Of a stretch of 64,000 nt of DNA, positions 23,457-38,400 are shown in pieces (the stretch's first letter is position 1; each line of letters starts with the position of its first letter). The DNA lies in assembly GCA_000727475.1 (NCBI GenBank), contig KL647299.1, forward strand, positions 2,370,258 to 2,434,257. The letters run 5' to 3'. The position numbers and the translations under genes are program-made. The DNA is from Sarcocystis neurona. Lineage: Eukaryota > Apicomplexa > Conoidasida > Eucoccidiorida > Sarcocystidae. The notes under the pieces were generated by a model. That model had not been told where the DNA came from, made no database searches, and was given only the letters and a program-made list of their open reading frames with translations.

Positions 23457-26400
23457 CAAGGTAGAGAGAGTGAGTAATGTGTATGTAGAAAGACGCGTGT
23501 CACGTTACACATATATAGATATATATGCATGTGATATATGCGTGTCTTCCTCTTCAGCCGCAACACTTGGAGAAGGGGGGACGTCCGAGCAGTCGCCAGA
23601 GAAAGCGAGACAGAAAGGGAAGACGGGGCCCAAGCAGGGGGACGCCGATATAAAAACGTCACAACACGTGCACACTGAAAAAACTGGCAGCAACACATAC
23701 ACCCAAGAACACGTGTCTACAGAGACCTACTAATATACATGTATATATATGTGTACGTATATTCACACATACACATATAAATATATATACATATACGCGT
23801 ATATGCGTATATACACATGGATATTATATGTGTGTACACATTTACATATATGCGTACATAACATGTGAGTGTGAGTGAAAATGTTTATAGAGACGCAAGG
23901 GCACACACATACACAAGAATACGTGTCTACAGGCACGTACACATCCATCTATGAATACACGTGGACACTTATACACACACACGTGCACACGTGCATATAC
24001 GTATATGGGGGAAAGAGACGTGTTGCTACTTATTTATTTATAAATATGTGTTTAGACGGGTAAGTGTTTGTGGACCCGTACAGAGAGACACACACACACA
24101 CACACAGAGATACACAGGAGTCTATCTTCTATATAGATAGACAGGTAAGAGGAAGGGGTAGTTGGGCACACATATACAGGGACTGTATGGAGAGGGCCGC
24201 ATGCAGAAATGTGGAGATTCTTGTGCAAGACGGGGCGCTAACTGAGAAACGCATGTATTTGCAGTTCGACGGAAGAACAGAGAGCAGCCGCTGCTGCTGC
24301 GCTGCTTGGTGCGCGCCTGCGTATTCGACGGTGAGACAAACGTGTCGACAACGTACTGATGCTGCTTCGTACAGAGTCCCCACAACAAATCCCGCAGCAG
24401 GGTGCAGCGCTGCTGCTGCGTAGGAGCCCACGAACGCCTTGGCGAGGCGCTGCACAGCCGCAGGCGGCAGCAGTCGGCCACCTGCTGCAGCGTCGTTTTT
24501 CCCTCCTGTCGCTGCTGTTGCTGCGCCTCCTGCCGCGGCCGCGCCTCCTGCCTTGACGATCGCTTCGAGGAAGCGAGAACCCTGCGGGTCGGTCGCCAGC
24601 CGCAGCAGGAGCGGGCTGCAAATGCGGCGCCGCCGTCGCGCCGAGACACACACACGCAGAAGCAGAGGAATGTTGCTGCGGCCGCGGAGAATAAGAAGGT
24701 CCTCCATCTCTCTGCTCGCCTACGCCACTCTCCTACGCAGTGGAAAACAGGTACTAACAAGTAGAAAGAGAACAAGACGTGGTAGTAGAAGAAGAATGAA
24801 AGGAAAACGAGAGGGAAGGGCCAGAAAAGTGAGTCACACGGACGCAACACGCGTGAAAAAGCTGCTGCACGCACAGTGCGCGCGCCGCGACTCGGCCCTA
24901 CATGCTGCTGTACAGACGTGCGATCCGGTCCCGGGCTGTACAGACACCCCCAATCAGGTGTACAGACACCCCAACCAGGTGTACAGACACCCCAACCAGG
25001 TGTNNNNNNNNNNNNNNNNNNNNNNNNNNNNNNNNNNNNNNNNNNNNNNNNNNNNNNNNNNNNNNNNNNNNNNNNNNNNNNNNNNNNNNNNNNNNNNNNN
25101 NNNNNNNNNNNNNNNNNNNNNNNNNNNNNNNNNNNNNNNNNNNNNNNNNNNNNNNNNNNNNNNNNNNNNNNNNNNNNNNNNNNNNNNNNNNNNNNNNNNN
25201 NNNNNNNNNNNNNNNNNNNNNNNNNNNNNNNNNNNNNNNNNNNNNNNNNNNNNNNNNNNNNNNNNNNNNNNNNNNNNNNNNNNNNNNNNNNNNNNNNNNN
25301 NNNNNNNNNNNNNNNNNNNNNNNNNNNNNNNNNNNNNNNNNNNNNNNNNNNNNNNNNNNNNNNNNNNNNNNNNNNNNNNNNNNNNNNNNNNNNNNNNNNN
25401 NNNNNNNNNNNNNNNNNNNNNNNNNNNNNNNNNNNNNNNNNNNNNNNNNNNNNNNNNNNNNNNNNNNNNNNNNNNNNNNNNNNNNNNNNNNNNNNNNNNN
25501 NNNNNNNNNNNNNNNNNNNNNNNNNNNNNNNNNNNNNNNNNNNNNNNNNNNNNNNNNNNNNNNNNNNNNNNNNNNNNNNNNNNNNNNNNNNNNNNNNNNN
25601 NNNNNNNNNNNNNNNNNNNNNNNNNNNNNNNNNNNNNNNNNNNNNNNNNNNNNNNNNNNNNNNNNNNNNNACAGACATGCAAACAGGTGTACAGACACCC
25701 AAACAGGTGTATAGACACCCAAACAGGTGTATAGACACCCAAACAGGTGTACAGACACCCAAACAGGTGTGCAGACACCGCACACGGATGTACGGACATC
25801 CAAAACAGACGCAAAGACACCCCAAGCAGGTGTAGACACACCGGCATCGGTGTACAGACACCCAAATGCGGTGTACAGACACCCCAAACCAGTGTACGGA
25901 CACCACAGACCAGTGTACAGACACCCCAACCAGGTGCACAAACACCCCATACAGGTGTGCAGACACCCCAAACACGTGTAGAGACGCCCCAAACCGGCGT
26001 ACGGACGCCCCAAAAAGGTGTGAAGACACCCCAAACAGGTGTAGACCCAAAGAGGTGTAGACAAGCCCGAAACAGGTGTACACACACCCCAGGCTGGTCT
26101 ACGACGTGAAATGTTAGCCACGTATTACCACATTGCCATACACCATGGATCGGCGAGAACGAAAGCGTGTTTCTTGGAAAGGTATAAAGATACCCCGAAC
26201 AGGTGTACAGAGAACCCAAACAGGTGTACAGCCCGAAAAGGTGTACAGACACTCCAACGTCGACACACACACACATACACACACATACACACATACACGC
26301 GGGAAGCTCTGTTTCACTTCTATTTCTTCTTCGTTTCGCCGCCAGAAATAAAAAAGAACAGCAGGCAATAACAGAGAAATAGAGAAAAGACGCGGACGCG

Positions 26401-29400
26401 TGTACCGGCGGACCCCCACCACACGATGTAATTTTTCCTTTGTTCACATTTCCACAGAGAGACTCTCACGTACGGCTAGGTGTACAACACCTATTCATAC
26501 GCATGCACGTAAATACCCTCTGTATACCTCTCCACGCAGACACACGGACATACGTGGATTCTATACACGATATGCACATATACACACGCTATTATATATA
26601 GATATGCAGCACACAATATTTTCTATATAGACTCTACGAGATCAGACACAGTATATACAGACACGTGACTATATACGTGTACATTGGAAAGACGCGTTGT
26701 TATACTACTATATTTACATGTATATATATGTATAGCTTCCTTGCTACCCCACACATATGTGCACACGATATTACATGATATGCATACGTTGTTATGTAGT
26801 GGATATGTATACAAATACGTTGTTCCACATTATAGGAAAATATCACTCCATACACATATATATATGCGTTATTCGATAGATGACATGCTAGTATCTTAAC
26901 CTATGGTCCACGCATACGCACTCCATTCAACACCTTCACATACGTTATTACTCTCTATTCTTTACGTACATAGACTATTTTTATATATACATATATTTGT
27001 ATATGTATACATATACATATATGTAACCACGTATAAGTGTATCGATGCACGTACGTATATATATATATATATATAGATGGATAGATAGATAGATAGATAT
27101 ATCTTTATATATATATATGTGTGTCGACTATGTGTATGTATGTATATATACTTATGTATGTGTATGTGCAAGGTGGACTAACATCCCCATATATATGTTC
27201 AGTTTGTCTCGTGCTGGCGCATGCATTTTGAAAGTGGTGTGTCTGCGTCTCTCGCTGTCTGTCTGTCGAATGCGTCTATCAACTTTTTGACCACCGACCA
27301 CCGTCTCCGTTTCGTGTGAATGGTGACGTTCGGACAGAAGCAAGACGCCACGCGGAGAGGAATATATGTGCCGGAGAATTTCTCTCACATTTCTTCGAAG
27401 ACCGGGTGCTGCTGCTGCGCGTCGCGTGGCCACTTCCTTGACAGGAAGCGAACGCTTCGCAGGGTGGCGAGGAAACTTTTGAAGCCGAGAACCAGCGGCT
27501 GGACAGCAGCAGGAGGAAATTTCAGCAAGCTGATCACAAGCGACAAACCCATCGGACAAAACAGTTCACTAAGGTGTCGCAAGGTTCTCCTCGCCTTCCC
27601 ACTTTCGCTCTCCCCACGTCTTGGGTTCTCCTCCGCAGCAGCTGCGTCTCGAGGGGAGGTCGTTTCTTGGCCTGCTGCACCGGCGGCGGCGTCCCCGAGA
27701 CCGCGGCTGCTGTCCACGCGCCCTGCTGCTGCTGCTGTCCCTGCTGCTGTCGCCTGCTTCTCCTCGACAACCGCGGTCCCGTCTTCCCTGCCGTCGTCCT
27801 CGTCCGACTGCAGCAGCTGCGGAGACAGCTGCGAGGGACGCTTCAGCGCGAGCAGACATAGCCACACGTACCGGACGGCTGCGGCCTGGTGGGGCTGCTG
27901 CTGCGTCGACGTGTCGCCGATGGCTGCCCACAAATTCTTCGTGAAGGGGAAGTAGCCTTCTCTTAAGCGTCGGCAAGCCTCAGCAACTCGCCACAGGACG
28001 CCGGACGTCCCCGCCTCGACGCACGCTCCCACGTCCAGGGCTGCAGCGCGCAACAGCAGACTGCGGACAAGAAGACGTGAAAGAAGGGAGCTATGAAGCG
28101 GCGGAAGGAAGGGCGGGCGCGTGCTGCAGCAGCCGCCGCAGCGAGAAAATGAAGTGGGTGCAGCACACAGGGCAGCAGCACGAAGCATCGCATGCGCGGT
28201 AGGCAGCAGCATGAAGAAAAAGGCTCGCACACTGATAGAGGCGGCCAGAAGGCCGTCGCCGGGAGGGCGGCGGTGGAGAATCTGCAGCTGGGACGAGCGC
28301 AGTCGGCAGCACAGGTGGCGTGGGCAGAAGAAAAGAGTGCGGCAGCAAGGCAGCAGCAGGAGCAAAGCAGCAGCACTCGAGGACGAAGCAGCAGCGGCAG
28401 CAGCAACGAGGGTGCACCGGGTCGCGGCAGCGAGACGCAGGAGCTTCCCGAGCATCAGCAGCAGTTGCGCGGAGCGCCGCAGAGACAGAGAGCAGCAGCA
28501 GAACACGTATTGCAGCAGCACCAGAAGATAAAAATTCTGCTTTTTCTCCCTCTCGTTCTCTGGTCTTCTCTTCTCTTCTCTTTTTCTCTCTGTGTGCATT
28601 TCCCGGTCTTCCTCTATCTTCCTCTTGCTGTCTCTTTCTCTCTATCTGTGTAGCAGCAGGAAGGACCGGTGCACGCAGACACACGAATGTGAGACGACGG
28701 GGACGCAGCAGCAGCAGCAGCAGAGGTACACGAGCCGCCTCGGTGGCGTCAGCAGCAGCAACTGCAGCAGCTGAGACAGAAAGCGGGACACGGAAGCAGA
28801 GACCCGCATGAACAAAAGAATCAGCAAAGCAACGGGAAACGTGCTGTGTACTTCAACTAGTGGTCACCATCACATGCGTCATACATGCCGCTAGATGTCC
28901 ATATATACGCACTATATATATATATATGTATATATACGCGTATGTGTATAATCGTATGTATGTGTGTATATATGTATGTATGTATATACATATATATGCG
29001 TATGTATGTGTGTGCATATGTATATATATATGCGTATAATGTATATGCGTATGTACATGTGTACAAATGTATATATGAATATATGTATATATATGTACAG
29101 GCGTGTGTGTGAATATATTTAAATTTATTTGTGATCAGATAAGGCATGCGTACGCAGGAATACCTCTCGCTTTCGTGTCTCTTCTCTATCTCTCGTGACG
29201 TGCGGCTGGTGCATGCGCCCCACTGCAGTGAGTGACCGCCTGTGCGTCTACGAAGAGTCATCGGCAGCGAAACGAAGAAGTGCGGCAGGTAAGGAAGGAG
29301 TAATAGACCGTTGTCATCTGTTCTTCCCATGCAGCGCATGCAACTACCTACACACACACGCGTTTTACACAAAAAAGACCGTGCTGCATGGGAGAAAAGC

Positions 29401-32400
29401 GGTTATATACCGTTCTGCCGTTTTGTTCCCGTGCGTAGCATGCGAATATATATATATATATACATACATATCCATGTACACCGATATTTCTATCTCTCTC
29501 CATGTATATATATGTATATGTGGGGAGCGTGAGGGCAAGACACGCAGAGGCACACACATATTTCATCAACAGAAGAAAGTTTTGTTGTTTGTGTACCGTG
29601 CGGCGCGAACCGCAGACTACCGTGCCGCTTGTAGCCGGCGTTGCAGAGTCCAGCGACAGGCAGCAGCAGCAGCAGACTCTGCCGCGAGGGTCACTTGATA
29701 TGACGATGAACAAAAGAAGCAGCAAGAAAAGCTATTCCCGCAGTACCGCGAGAAAACCAGGACCCCACGCGGGGCGCAGCCAGCCGCCTGCAACTGCCCA
29801 CTGCTGCTGCTGCTCTCACTGCGGCGACGTCACATGTGTTGCTGCTGCTTCTTCTTCATCATGAGGAAAGGCACGTTGCTGCTGCCACCACCCCTGCCAC
29901 GCAAATCTCTGCCACATCGCTCAACGTTAACAGCTGCTGCACTGCTGCCGCACTGCTCTTGGGGACGAGCGGCTGCTGCCGCTATTGCTGCTCCTGCTGC
30001 CTCAGCTATTGCTGCTACTGTTGCTGCTGCAGCTGATGCTGCTGCTCTGCAGCTGATGCTGCTGCTCTGCGTCTAATGCTGCTGCCGCTGCTTCGGCTAC
30101 TGCTGTTGCTGTTGCTTCGGCTGTTGCTGCTCTTGTTGCTACTTCGGCTATTGCTGTTCCTGTTGCTGCCGCAGCTACTGCTGCTGCTGTTATTGCTGCT
30201 ACTGTTGCTGCGGCTGCTGCTACTGTTGCTGCGGCTATTGCTGCTGCTGCTGCTTCCTCCGCTACTGCTGCTACTGCTGCTGCCGCTATTGCTGCTGCTG
30301 CTCCTTCGGCTATTGCTGCTGCTATTCTCGCTCTCGCTGCTGCTGCTGCTGATGGTGGGGGGGGCGTCGCTGCTGCTGTGGCTGGTGAGAGGCGTTTCCT
30401 CACTAGAAATTATTTGCAGCAGATGCGGCGCCTGCAGCACCGAAGATGCGAGAAGTTTCTGCAGGAAAAAATTCCCAAATTTGCCTGCAGCAACAATACC
30501 ACCCGCACAGATATACCACCGGCGTCTATCTGCCCGGTATCGGCACGCGCACATGCATATATATATATATATATATACGTCGGGGTGTACATACACAGTG
30601 TTTACAGATTGGGGTGTACAGACACAGCCTTAACATATACGTATATATTGATATATGTAGCTATAGATACACACGTGTATACAAGTGTTGCTACGCAGTT
30701 CGATTAAGTATCTAAAACAATCATTTGAACTGCACATGCATATACATAAGCTTGTACACTACAAATATATACACCTCTACATGTATATCTCTATCTATCT
30801 TTCTCTCTAGATAGATACCTGCCCCCACACATATATATACATATGTACCGGTATCATATACATATATATATGTGGTGGTACAGCTATACAACAACGCGAC
30901 ATGCACCCCTCCTCCTATAGTACTTCCGCTGCAACATACATATGTTACACATATATAGGTATATATACATATACGTATATATATAGAGAGAGATAGATAA
31001 GTAGACAGAAACGTATATATGTAGTTATTATATTTTCACGCATATATGTATACAGGTACGCGGAGAAGGACAGAGACGGAGACGGAGACGCGAACCCACG
31101 TTGAGGTGAAGTGACAAGAATTCACCGGCGTGTACTTACCTACACTCTGGCTGTACACCCCGCGGTGTACTTACACTGTGTTTATACACATCGCGGTGTA
31201 CGGACACTGTGTTTATACCCATCGCGGTGTACGTACACTGTGTTTATACACACCGCGGTGTACGGACACTGTGTTTATACACATCGCGGTGTACTTACAC
31301 TGTGTTTATACACACCGCGGTGTACTCACACTGCGTTTATACACACCGCGGTGTATATAAAAAGTGTTCACACACATCGGGGTGTATTTAGACACCTTGG
31401 ACTGTACATACACTGGGTGGACACTCATCGGGGTGTACGTACTCAGTGTTTACATACATCGGGTGTACAGACACTGTCTGCAAACTCACATGCGTGTAGA
31501 CGTACACAGTGTGCATACACATCGGGGTGTACGTAGACCGTGTTTACACAGATCGGGGTGTATGTACACAGCGTTTATACACATCGGGGTGTATAGACAC
31601 GGCGTTTGTACACGTCGGGGTGTGCACGAACACTGTGTTCCTACAGAAAGAGAGGAACAGGCTGACGAGCCCGTCACCTGCAGCCGGCCAGAGAGATACG
31701 AAGAGAGAAAAAGTAGCAACGACGGTAGTTGCCGCAGAGACGCATGCAGGGGCACCTACCCTTTGAATTCTATTGACTTTCTGTATAAAAGGAAGTAGGG
31801 AACGTTAAGAAAATCACTTAACAAGGAAAGTAGATATCCTCGCATGTGTACATACCCACCCCCTGCTGACAAAGACACACGTTTCATACATACGTGTTCA
31901 CACGCACCACACCCAGACATACGTGTATACGTTTACATCCAGATCCACACATACATGCAAACATATATACATATATATATATGTCCGTATAGATGTATAT
32001 TGACGATAGAAAATAACTGCCCTGTTCGAGGAGAATATCACGTACCACATGTACACAAATGAATATATAGTTGTAGACACGGATTCACGTAACAGTGTAG
32101 GGGCGTTATATATGTATGTGTGTGGGGTTGAAATGTAGTTGAGACGACCTCCTGCAAGAGGAGAGTATTGTTTATGTCCACACGAAAGTGCTCGAAATGC
32201 TTACCTTGTGCGAGAGAGTTCAGACGCTTCGAGATCCACGAAGAGAAGAAACGCTGAAAGAGCTGCGGGTCGCGAAGAAGCGGCACAGCAACTTCGAGCA
32301 GCCTGCTGCCAACAGCGCTGTTGACCAGCGCGTCTGCATGCAACCCCCACACACAGACACATGTAGACACATCTTTTTGTGCGTCGCTCCATCCTTCTTC

Positions 32401-35400
32401 GTCCGGGAGGAAATTCGAAGAAGACGAGCAGCCCCACGCACACGTACACATACACACACACACACGTCTGCCCCACACACATATACACCCCCCTTCCTGT
32501 GCGTCTCTGTGTCAGTCTCCGTCCCCCCCTTCCCGCATACTTTCGCCCTCTCTTTGTTTTGGACTCCTATCACTTTACCCCACCTTTATGAAAACTCCCC
32601 ACCCCCCACTGCAGGCGCACGCAGACGCACTTTCCACGTTCCACCACGCCCTCCGAAAATCTCCTCGCGGACGTCCCCGCGGTCGGACGGGGCGGCGCGT
32701 GCGTGCGCGAAGAGGAGGGCGACGAACGATAAACGTGAAGAGTTTCTCGCTCGCTCTGCAAAGAAGCGAAGTCGCAGTCTACTCAACCGCCGGGAAGAAG
32801 ACGCAACGCGAAAAAGTTGCTACACGTCACATACGGTAGACACAGACGTGCCAGCTGGGGAGAAAAATACCTCCGAAGAAAAAGAAGAAGAAGGGATAGG
32901 AGGGGGAGATGCGCAGGAACGAGGAAGTGGTATTTCGTGGGACAGAAGGAGGTCGGTGCTTCTCTTCATATCCGGGCAGCGCCGCTCTTCATGTACTACT
33001 ACTACGTGGTGTTCAGCGTTCCCCAGTTTTCCCCGTCTCGCGTATACCTCCTGTTGCTGCAGTTGCTGCTCCTCGCATGGTCTATCACTATTCCTTATCG
33101 TCTGCTGTACATACAAATACTTAAATACCCACATCCATCTATTCACCTATCAACCTCTCTATACATATACATATATATATATATATATATATACGCAAGA
33201 ACTTATACATCCGCATACATATTATATGTCCACATACGTATCAGTCTATTGATCTACCTATCTATACACATATATATACACATGAATGTTTATATCCACG
33301 TACACATCTATCTGTTGATCTACCTATCTATATAGATATACACGAAAACATATATTTTCATCCATATCTATTGACCTTTCTATCAATATATCTATGTATA
33401 TACATATTGTATACGCACACACGAATACTTGTATATCCACACACATATGTTCATCTACTGATAGACATATACGTACAGGCGCACAAACAGATACATACAC
33501 TAAGACTGAAGAGAAATATAACTATACACACATAGATATATATTATGTACATGTATGTGTAGAGTTTTATATATTGCCACATATATATATATATACAGAT
33601 AGACAGATATATATGTATCCATATAGAGAGAGATAGATAGACAGATAGACATATATACAGGTAGATAAATAGATAGACTGATATATATATATGTATGCAT
33701 ATATTTATATATATGGACAGATATATAGATAGATAGATACATACTTCGGTAGAGCGGAAGGGAGGAAAGTTAAAGAAACGGAGAAGGTAGGAGAGAATCG
33801 AAGATAGAGAAACGACGATTTTCTGCGGAAGTCTACTCAGACCGCTGAAAAGTAAAGTCGTCCACGACTCAATACGTGGAGTCAATAAAGGAGAAGTACA
33901 GAAGCATCTTCAAGTGGCTATATACATATATACATATATATTTATATTTATATATGTATATTGCCGTGGTGCGGGGGGGGCGCGGTGGGGGGAAGGGGAC
34001 GCAGCACTGCGACAGAGAAGGAGAAGAATAAGAAGACATGAGAAACGACGACGAAGAAGAAACATACGAAAAGGAATATAAAAGGGAGCAGCAGATGAAG
34101 CTCAAGACGACGAAAAAGAAGAAGAACAAAACAAGTCAGAAGGTGAAGAAAAGGAATACAAAAGGGAGTGGAAAATGAAGCTCAAGACGCAGAAAAAGAA
34201 AAGAAGTAAACGAAGAAGAAGAGGAAATCCATGAAGAAGATGAAGTGGAGAAAGTGGGGGAAGATGAAAAGGAAAATAAAAAGAGGACGACGAGGGGGAA
34301 ATGGAGACCACCGGCGTTCTTTGCGAGTGCAGGGGGAGACGCGCTGTGCAAGAACGACGGAGACCGACCGTGTAGCGTTCCTCTTCACATGGGCAGCTGA
34401 CATTATTATGGAGATTGTGAGAGAGGTGAAAAAGCAGAAGAAAGGGCAGGAAAAGGGGGGGAAGAAATGAGAAGAGAAGAGAAGACGGAAAAGAAAAAGA
34501 AGAAGAAGCGGAAATTTACCGGCGAGCTGCTGCATCGTCTCCGTCGCTTCCTGCGTGCGTGCTGTCGACCCAGTCTTCTGCAGCACACATTCCCGCACGG
34601 AAACGAAGTTTGAGGAAATGTTTTCGAGTAATATACACGTGCATATCTATCAGAAAGACAACACCATTTGAAAGCTGAAAACGACGCTATTATATACATA
34701 TATACCCATATACACAACTACTAGGAAAAAACAGAGAGTCGCGGAGTTCGAGGAGAGTTGACCTTTCCTACGTACGTGTGTGTATGTAACATGTGTCTAT
34801 GGAGAGAGGGGATGGAAGTTACACACAAAAGCGCTTTCTTCGAAATAAATACACACACTCCCCCAGACACACACACATACACTCATACGCACACAAATGT
34901 CTACGGAAAAAAGGAGCTGCTGGGCCCCGCTAGATTATTCGCAGTGCTGGGCTTCGCAGACACACGCACACACACGCGACGCGTCTCCAGCAGGCGCAAA
35001 AGAGATAGGAAACAGACGAAGAGATAGACGGAAAAGGAGAAATTAAAAGAATCAAAGAAACGGTGCTGGAAGAGAGAAATCGAGGGAGGACGCCCGAGAG
35101 CAGCAGGAGCCGGAGCAGAGGACGGGGAAAAGACGGAGAACGGAAGAGCGACGGAAAGGCAATCAACCGAGCAGAGGGAGGGGAATTCGACGGGAAAAAG
35201 AGGCACACCTTGCGTTCTTCACACCTCTTGAGAAGAAGACGAAAAATGCAAGGCCAGGATGTCTGGACGTCTGGATGTGGCAGCGTGTGTGAACCGCGCA
35301 GACTTCCCCACGAACGGGGCAAGTCTGCCACTCCTACGAGCAGCAGGGGACGCGAAGCGGGGGAGAGGCCCCCGACCTTCGCCGAGTACGCGACCCCTCC

Positions 35401-38400
35401 TGCGTGTGGATGTCTAGACATTGTGTCTGCTGCCGACGCACCCCTCACACAGAGGAGAAGGAAAAAACAGACATGCAGAAAAACCGAAACGAGACGGCGA
35501 GACGGCGAGACAGACGGACAGACAGACGGAGAAGGCGAGACGAGACGGGGAGGGACGGGGAGGAAGAGAGGGACACGGAGACACGGAAGTGCTGGCTCGC
35601 GCAGATGATCTCCCTGGAGAGGTGCCGACCCGCGGTTCGAACCCGCGGCCAGAAAGAGACGAGGAAGAGACACACACGAGTACGGAAGCCAGGCCGGCGG
35701 AGATGAGATGAGAGACGGAGAAAAAACGAGAGTAGTAGAAGTGCTGGGGCGCTATTACGAGGCACGCCCGAAAGGACCTTCTGCACTGGAAACACTCCCG
35801 CGATGGAACGGCGGCCGGGCGAAAACCGGGAAGTACCTACACACGAAAGTTCGTAGATTTCTGCGTTGTTAGTAAAGAAAAGGAAAGTGGGCCGAGCGCC
35901 TGATGCTGCTCAGAGAAGTCTGCTCGTATACACGTGCGTGCGTCTGTGTTTGCCGAGAAAATCAACCCCAGGACCCGTTAAAAGGAAGCCGACCGCCCGG
36001 CAACACCTGCGCCGGACAACTGCTCTCAAGACGCAAACCACCCTACCGGCAACTGCTGCGCACTACCCGCTGCTGCTGCTGTTGCTGCTGCTGCTGTCAC
36101 TCCTGCTGTTGCTGCTGCTGTTGCTGCTGCTGTCGCTGCTGCTGTCGCTGCTGCTGTCTTTGCCCCACTTCCTGCTGCAGCAGCTACATCTGGAAAGATT
36201 TTGTTCACACGTCTACCTCCCTCTCTTTATGTACGTGTACACAAAACTTATATATATACATAGAGAGAGACAGGTGTATATACTACTTATATGCAAGAAT
36301 GGATGTAGGTACACAGATATATATTCCACACAAATATGTGTATGGGTCCGCATACATATACGTCTATACCGTATATATATTACACATATACGCATGTTTA
36401 TATATATTGTATATTACGTAGGTTGTAGAATTCTCTATATGTTCTGCTGCGTCTGCTGCTGTTCCTGCGAGTCGGCTGCTTGCCTTGCCACGCCTCTCTG
36501 CTGCTGCTTCTCTCTGGTAGTCCCGGCAGTCTCTGTACTACGCCTGCTGCTGCTGCTGTGGCGCTCCTCTGCGTGGCCCCTACTGTTGCTGCTGCAGCTT
36601 CTTTTTGGCCCGCCTGTGCTGCCCCTTGACTTCTGCAGAAAAGATGAATTTCCTACGAAGTTCGCTGTCTGGCACCGGTCATCTGGCCCCTGTGTGACCT
36701 TTCGTCTTGTCTCTTTAATAGACGCTACTACATATGTGTCTCTGCATAGGTAATCCATACTAAACAGACAAGCACACGTGCGTATTAGTCTATCTATCTA
36801 TATATATATATATATATATGTATGAGTACTATGTATGTGCAGATACGTGATGCACACTATATATATGAAAACGTGTCTGTAGATCTAATGTATATTACAT
36901 AGACAAGTATACGTACGTACATATATATATGAGTGATATACATGTACACATACGTGATACACACTAAATATATAAGCGTGTGTCTGTATACGTAATATAT
37001 ATTATATAGACAAGTATATGTACCTGTCCCTATGTATCTCTTTACACGCCTGTGTACACACATACCGGAGTAATACACACCTGTACAGATAGGGGCTTCG
37101 CTGCAAGTATAGGCATAGACGCATGAGTACACATTCACGTATTAGTAAATTTTGGGTGTCTACCAGTCACAGGGATGAACAACAACAGAGAGACGGATGT
37201 TCGAGAAAATCTGCTGACGTCCTCGTCGTTGCAGCAGCACTTGCAAACAAATGACGCGAAGAGGCGTGGGGCAGCTGCCAAGGACGCAGCGTGGGGAGTG
37301 CGACGCTTCGCTAAATGAGGACGCGCAAGACGGAGGCAAAGCTGCTGCTGCTGTTCAGAAGTCTCGTTTTCTCGGCAGACACTCACCTCTGCGGCCGCAG
37401 GCATGCGCAGCACCGCGGCGAGCAGCTTCGCCTGCTCCGCTGCAGGGGCGCATGCAGCAACGACCGGAGCCCCGGCGAAAAAGAGACACACAAAAAGTGG
37501 GAATGCGAAAAGGCAACCAAAACATCGGCAACCAAAACATCTCCGTCTCTGTGTTCTGAGATACCCGCCTGCATCACTCTGCAGAAAAGTCCCTTCCCTC
37601 TGACCCGCTATTCAACTGCCTCCCATACACACGCGTGGACATACGCATAGTGAATCCGTACGTATACGTATATACATACATATATATATATGTGTATATG
37701 TGCAGAATGTACTCGTACATATATAGAGAGAGAGAGATACGTGCGTTACATCAAATATATCTATGTTACACGTATGTCGATGTGTATATATGTATGTAGG
37801 TATACATATGGACATGTGCGTATATATATTTATACGTATAAATGAACACGTGTACATATGTATGTGTGTGTACATGTATATGTATATATATGTGTATGGA
37901 TACATGAGTTACATATATCTGTGTTAAAGCTATTTATATGTCGATGCGTATATATATGTATAGGTATACGTACGGACATGTATGTATTTACATGTAAATA
38001 AACATGTAGGCGTATATATATATATATATATATATGGACACAGACGTGGGTCACATATATACGTGTTATACCTATGTATATATCGTTGTGCATATATGTG
38101 TATACGTATGTATGTGTATATCTGTAAATGAACACGTACATCTATATATATGTGGACCTGTATATATATATATTAGTATATGTGTATATGGACACGTGGC
38201 TTACATATATGTCTGTTCGACCACCATATATCGCTGTGTACGTAGTACGCCCATCGGTATATGTATGGATACGTATATGTACATATATGAGCATGTATAC
38301 ATATATATTTATGTATATATACATGTATTGTGGACATATATGCATATTTACATATGTGTGTGTACCTGTATATACATGTGTATACGTGGCTATGCATGCA

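Noticed and set aside
24122..26447. Very long minus and plus frames across the N gap
   Set aside because: They run through 667 unknown bases and the 20-22 bp satellite; only 24615-24357 is real coding sequence.
35063..35608. 181-codon Arg/Glu/Ser-rich plus frame
   Set aside because: Composition effect of a GA-rich stretch, with no splice sites or conserved segments, inside a NOP9-like intron.
35580..35660. Possible tRNA: GGTTCGAACCC with a matching 5 bp stem (CGCGG/CCGCG) resembles a T arm
   Set aside because: No acceptor stem complement, D arm or 7-base anticodon loop could be found within the needed distance on either strand.
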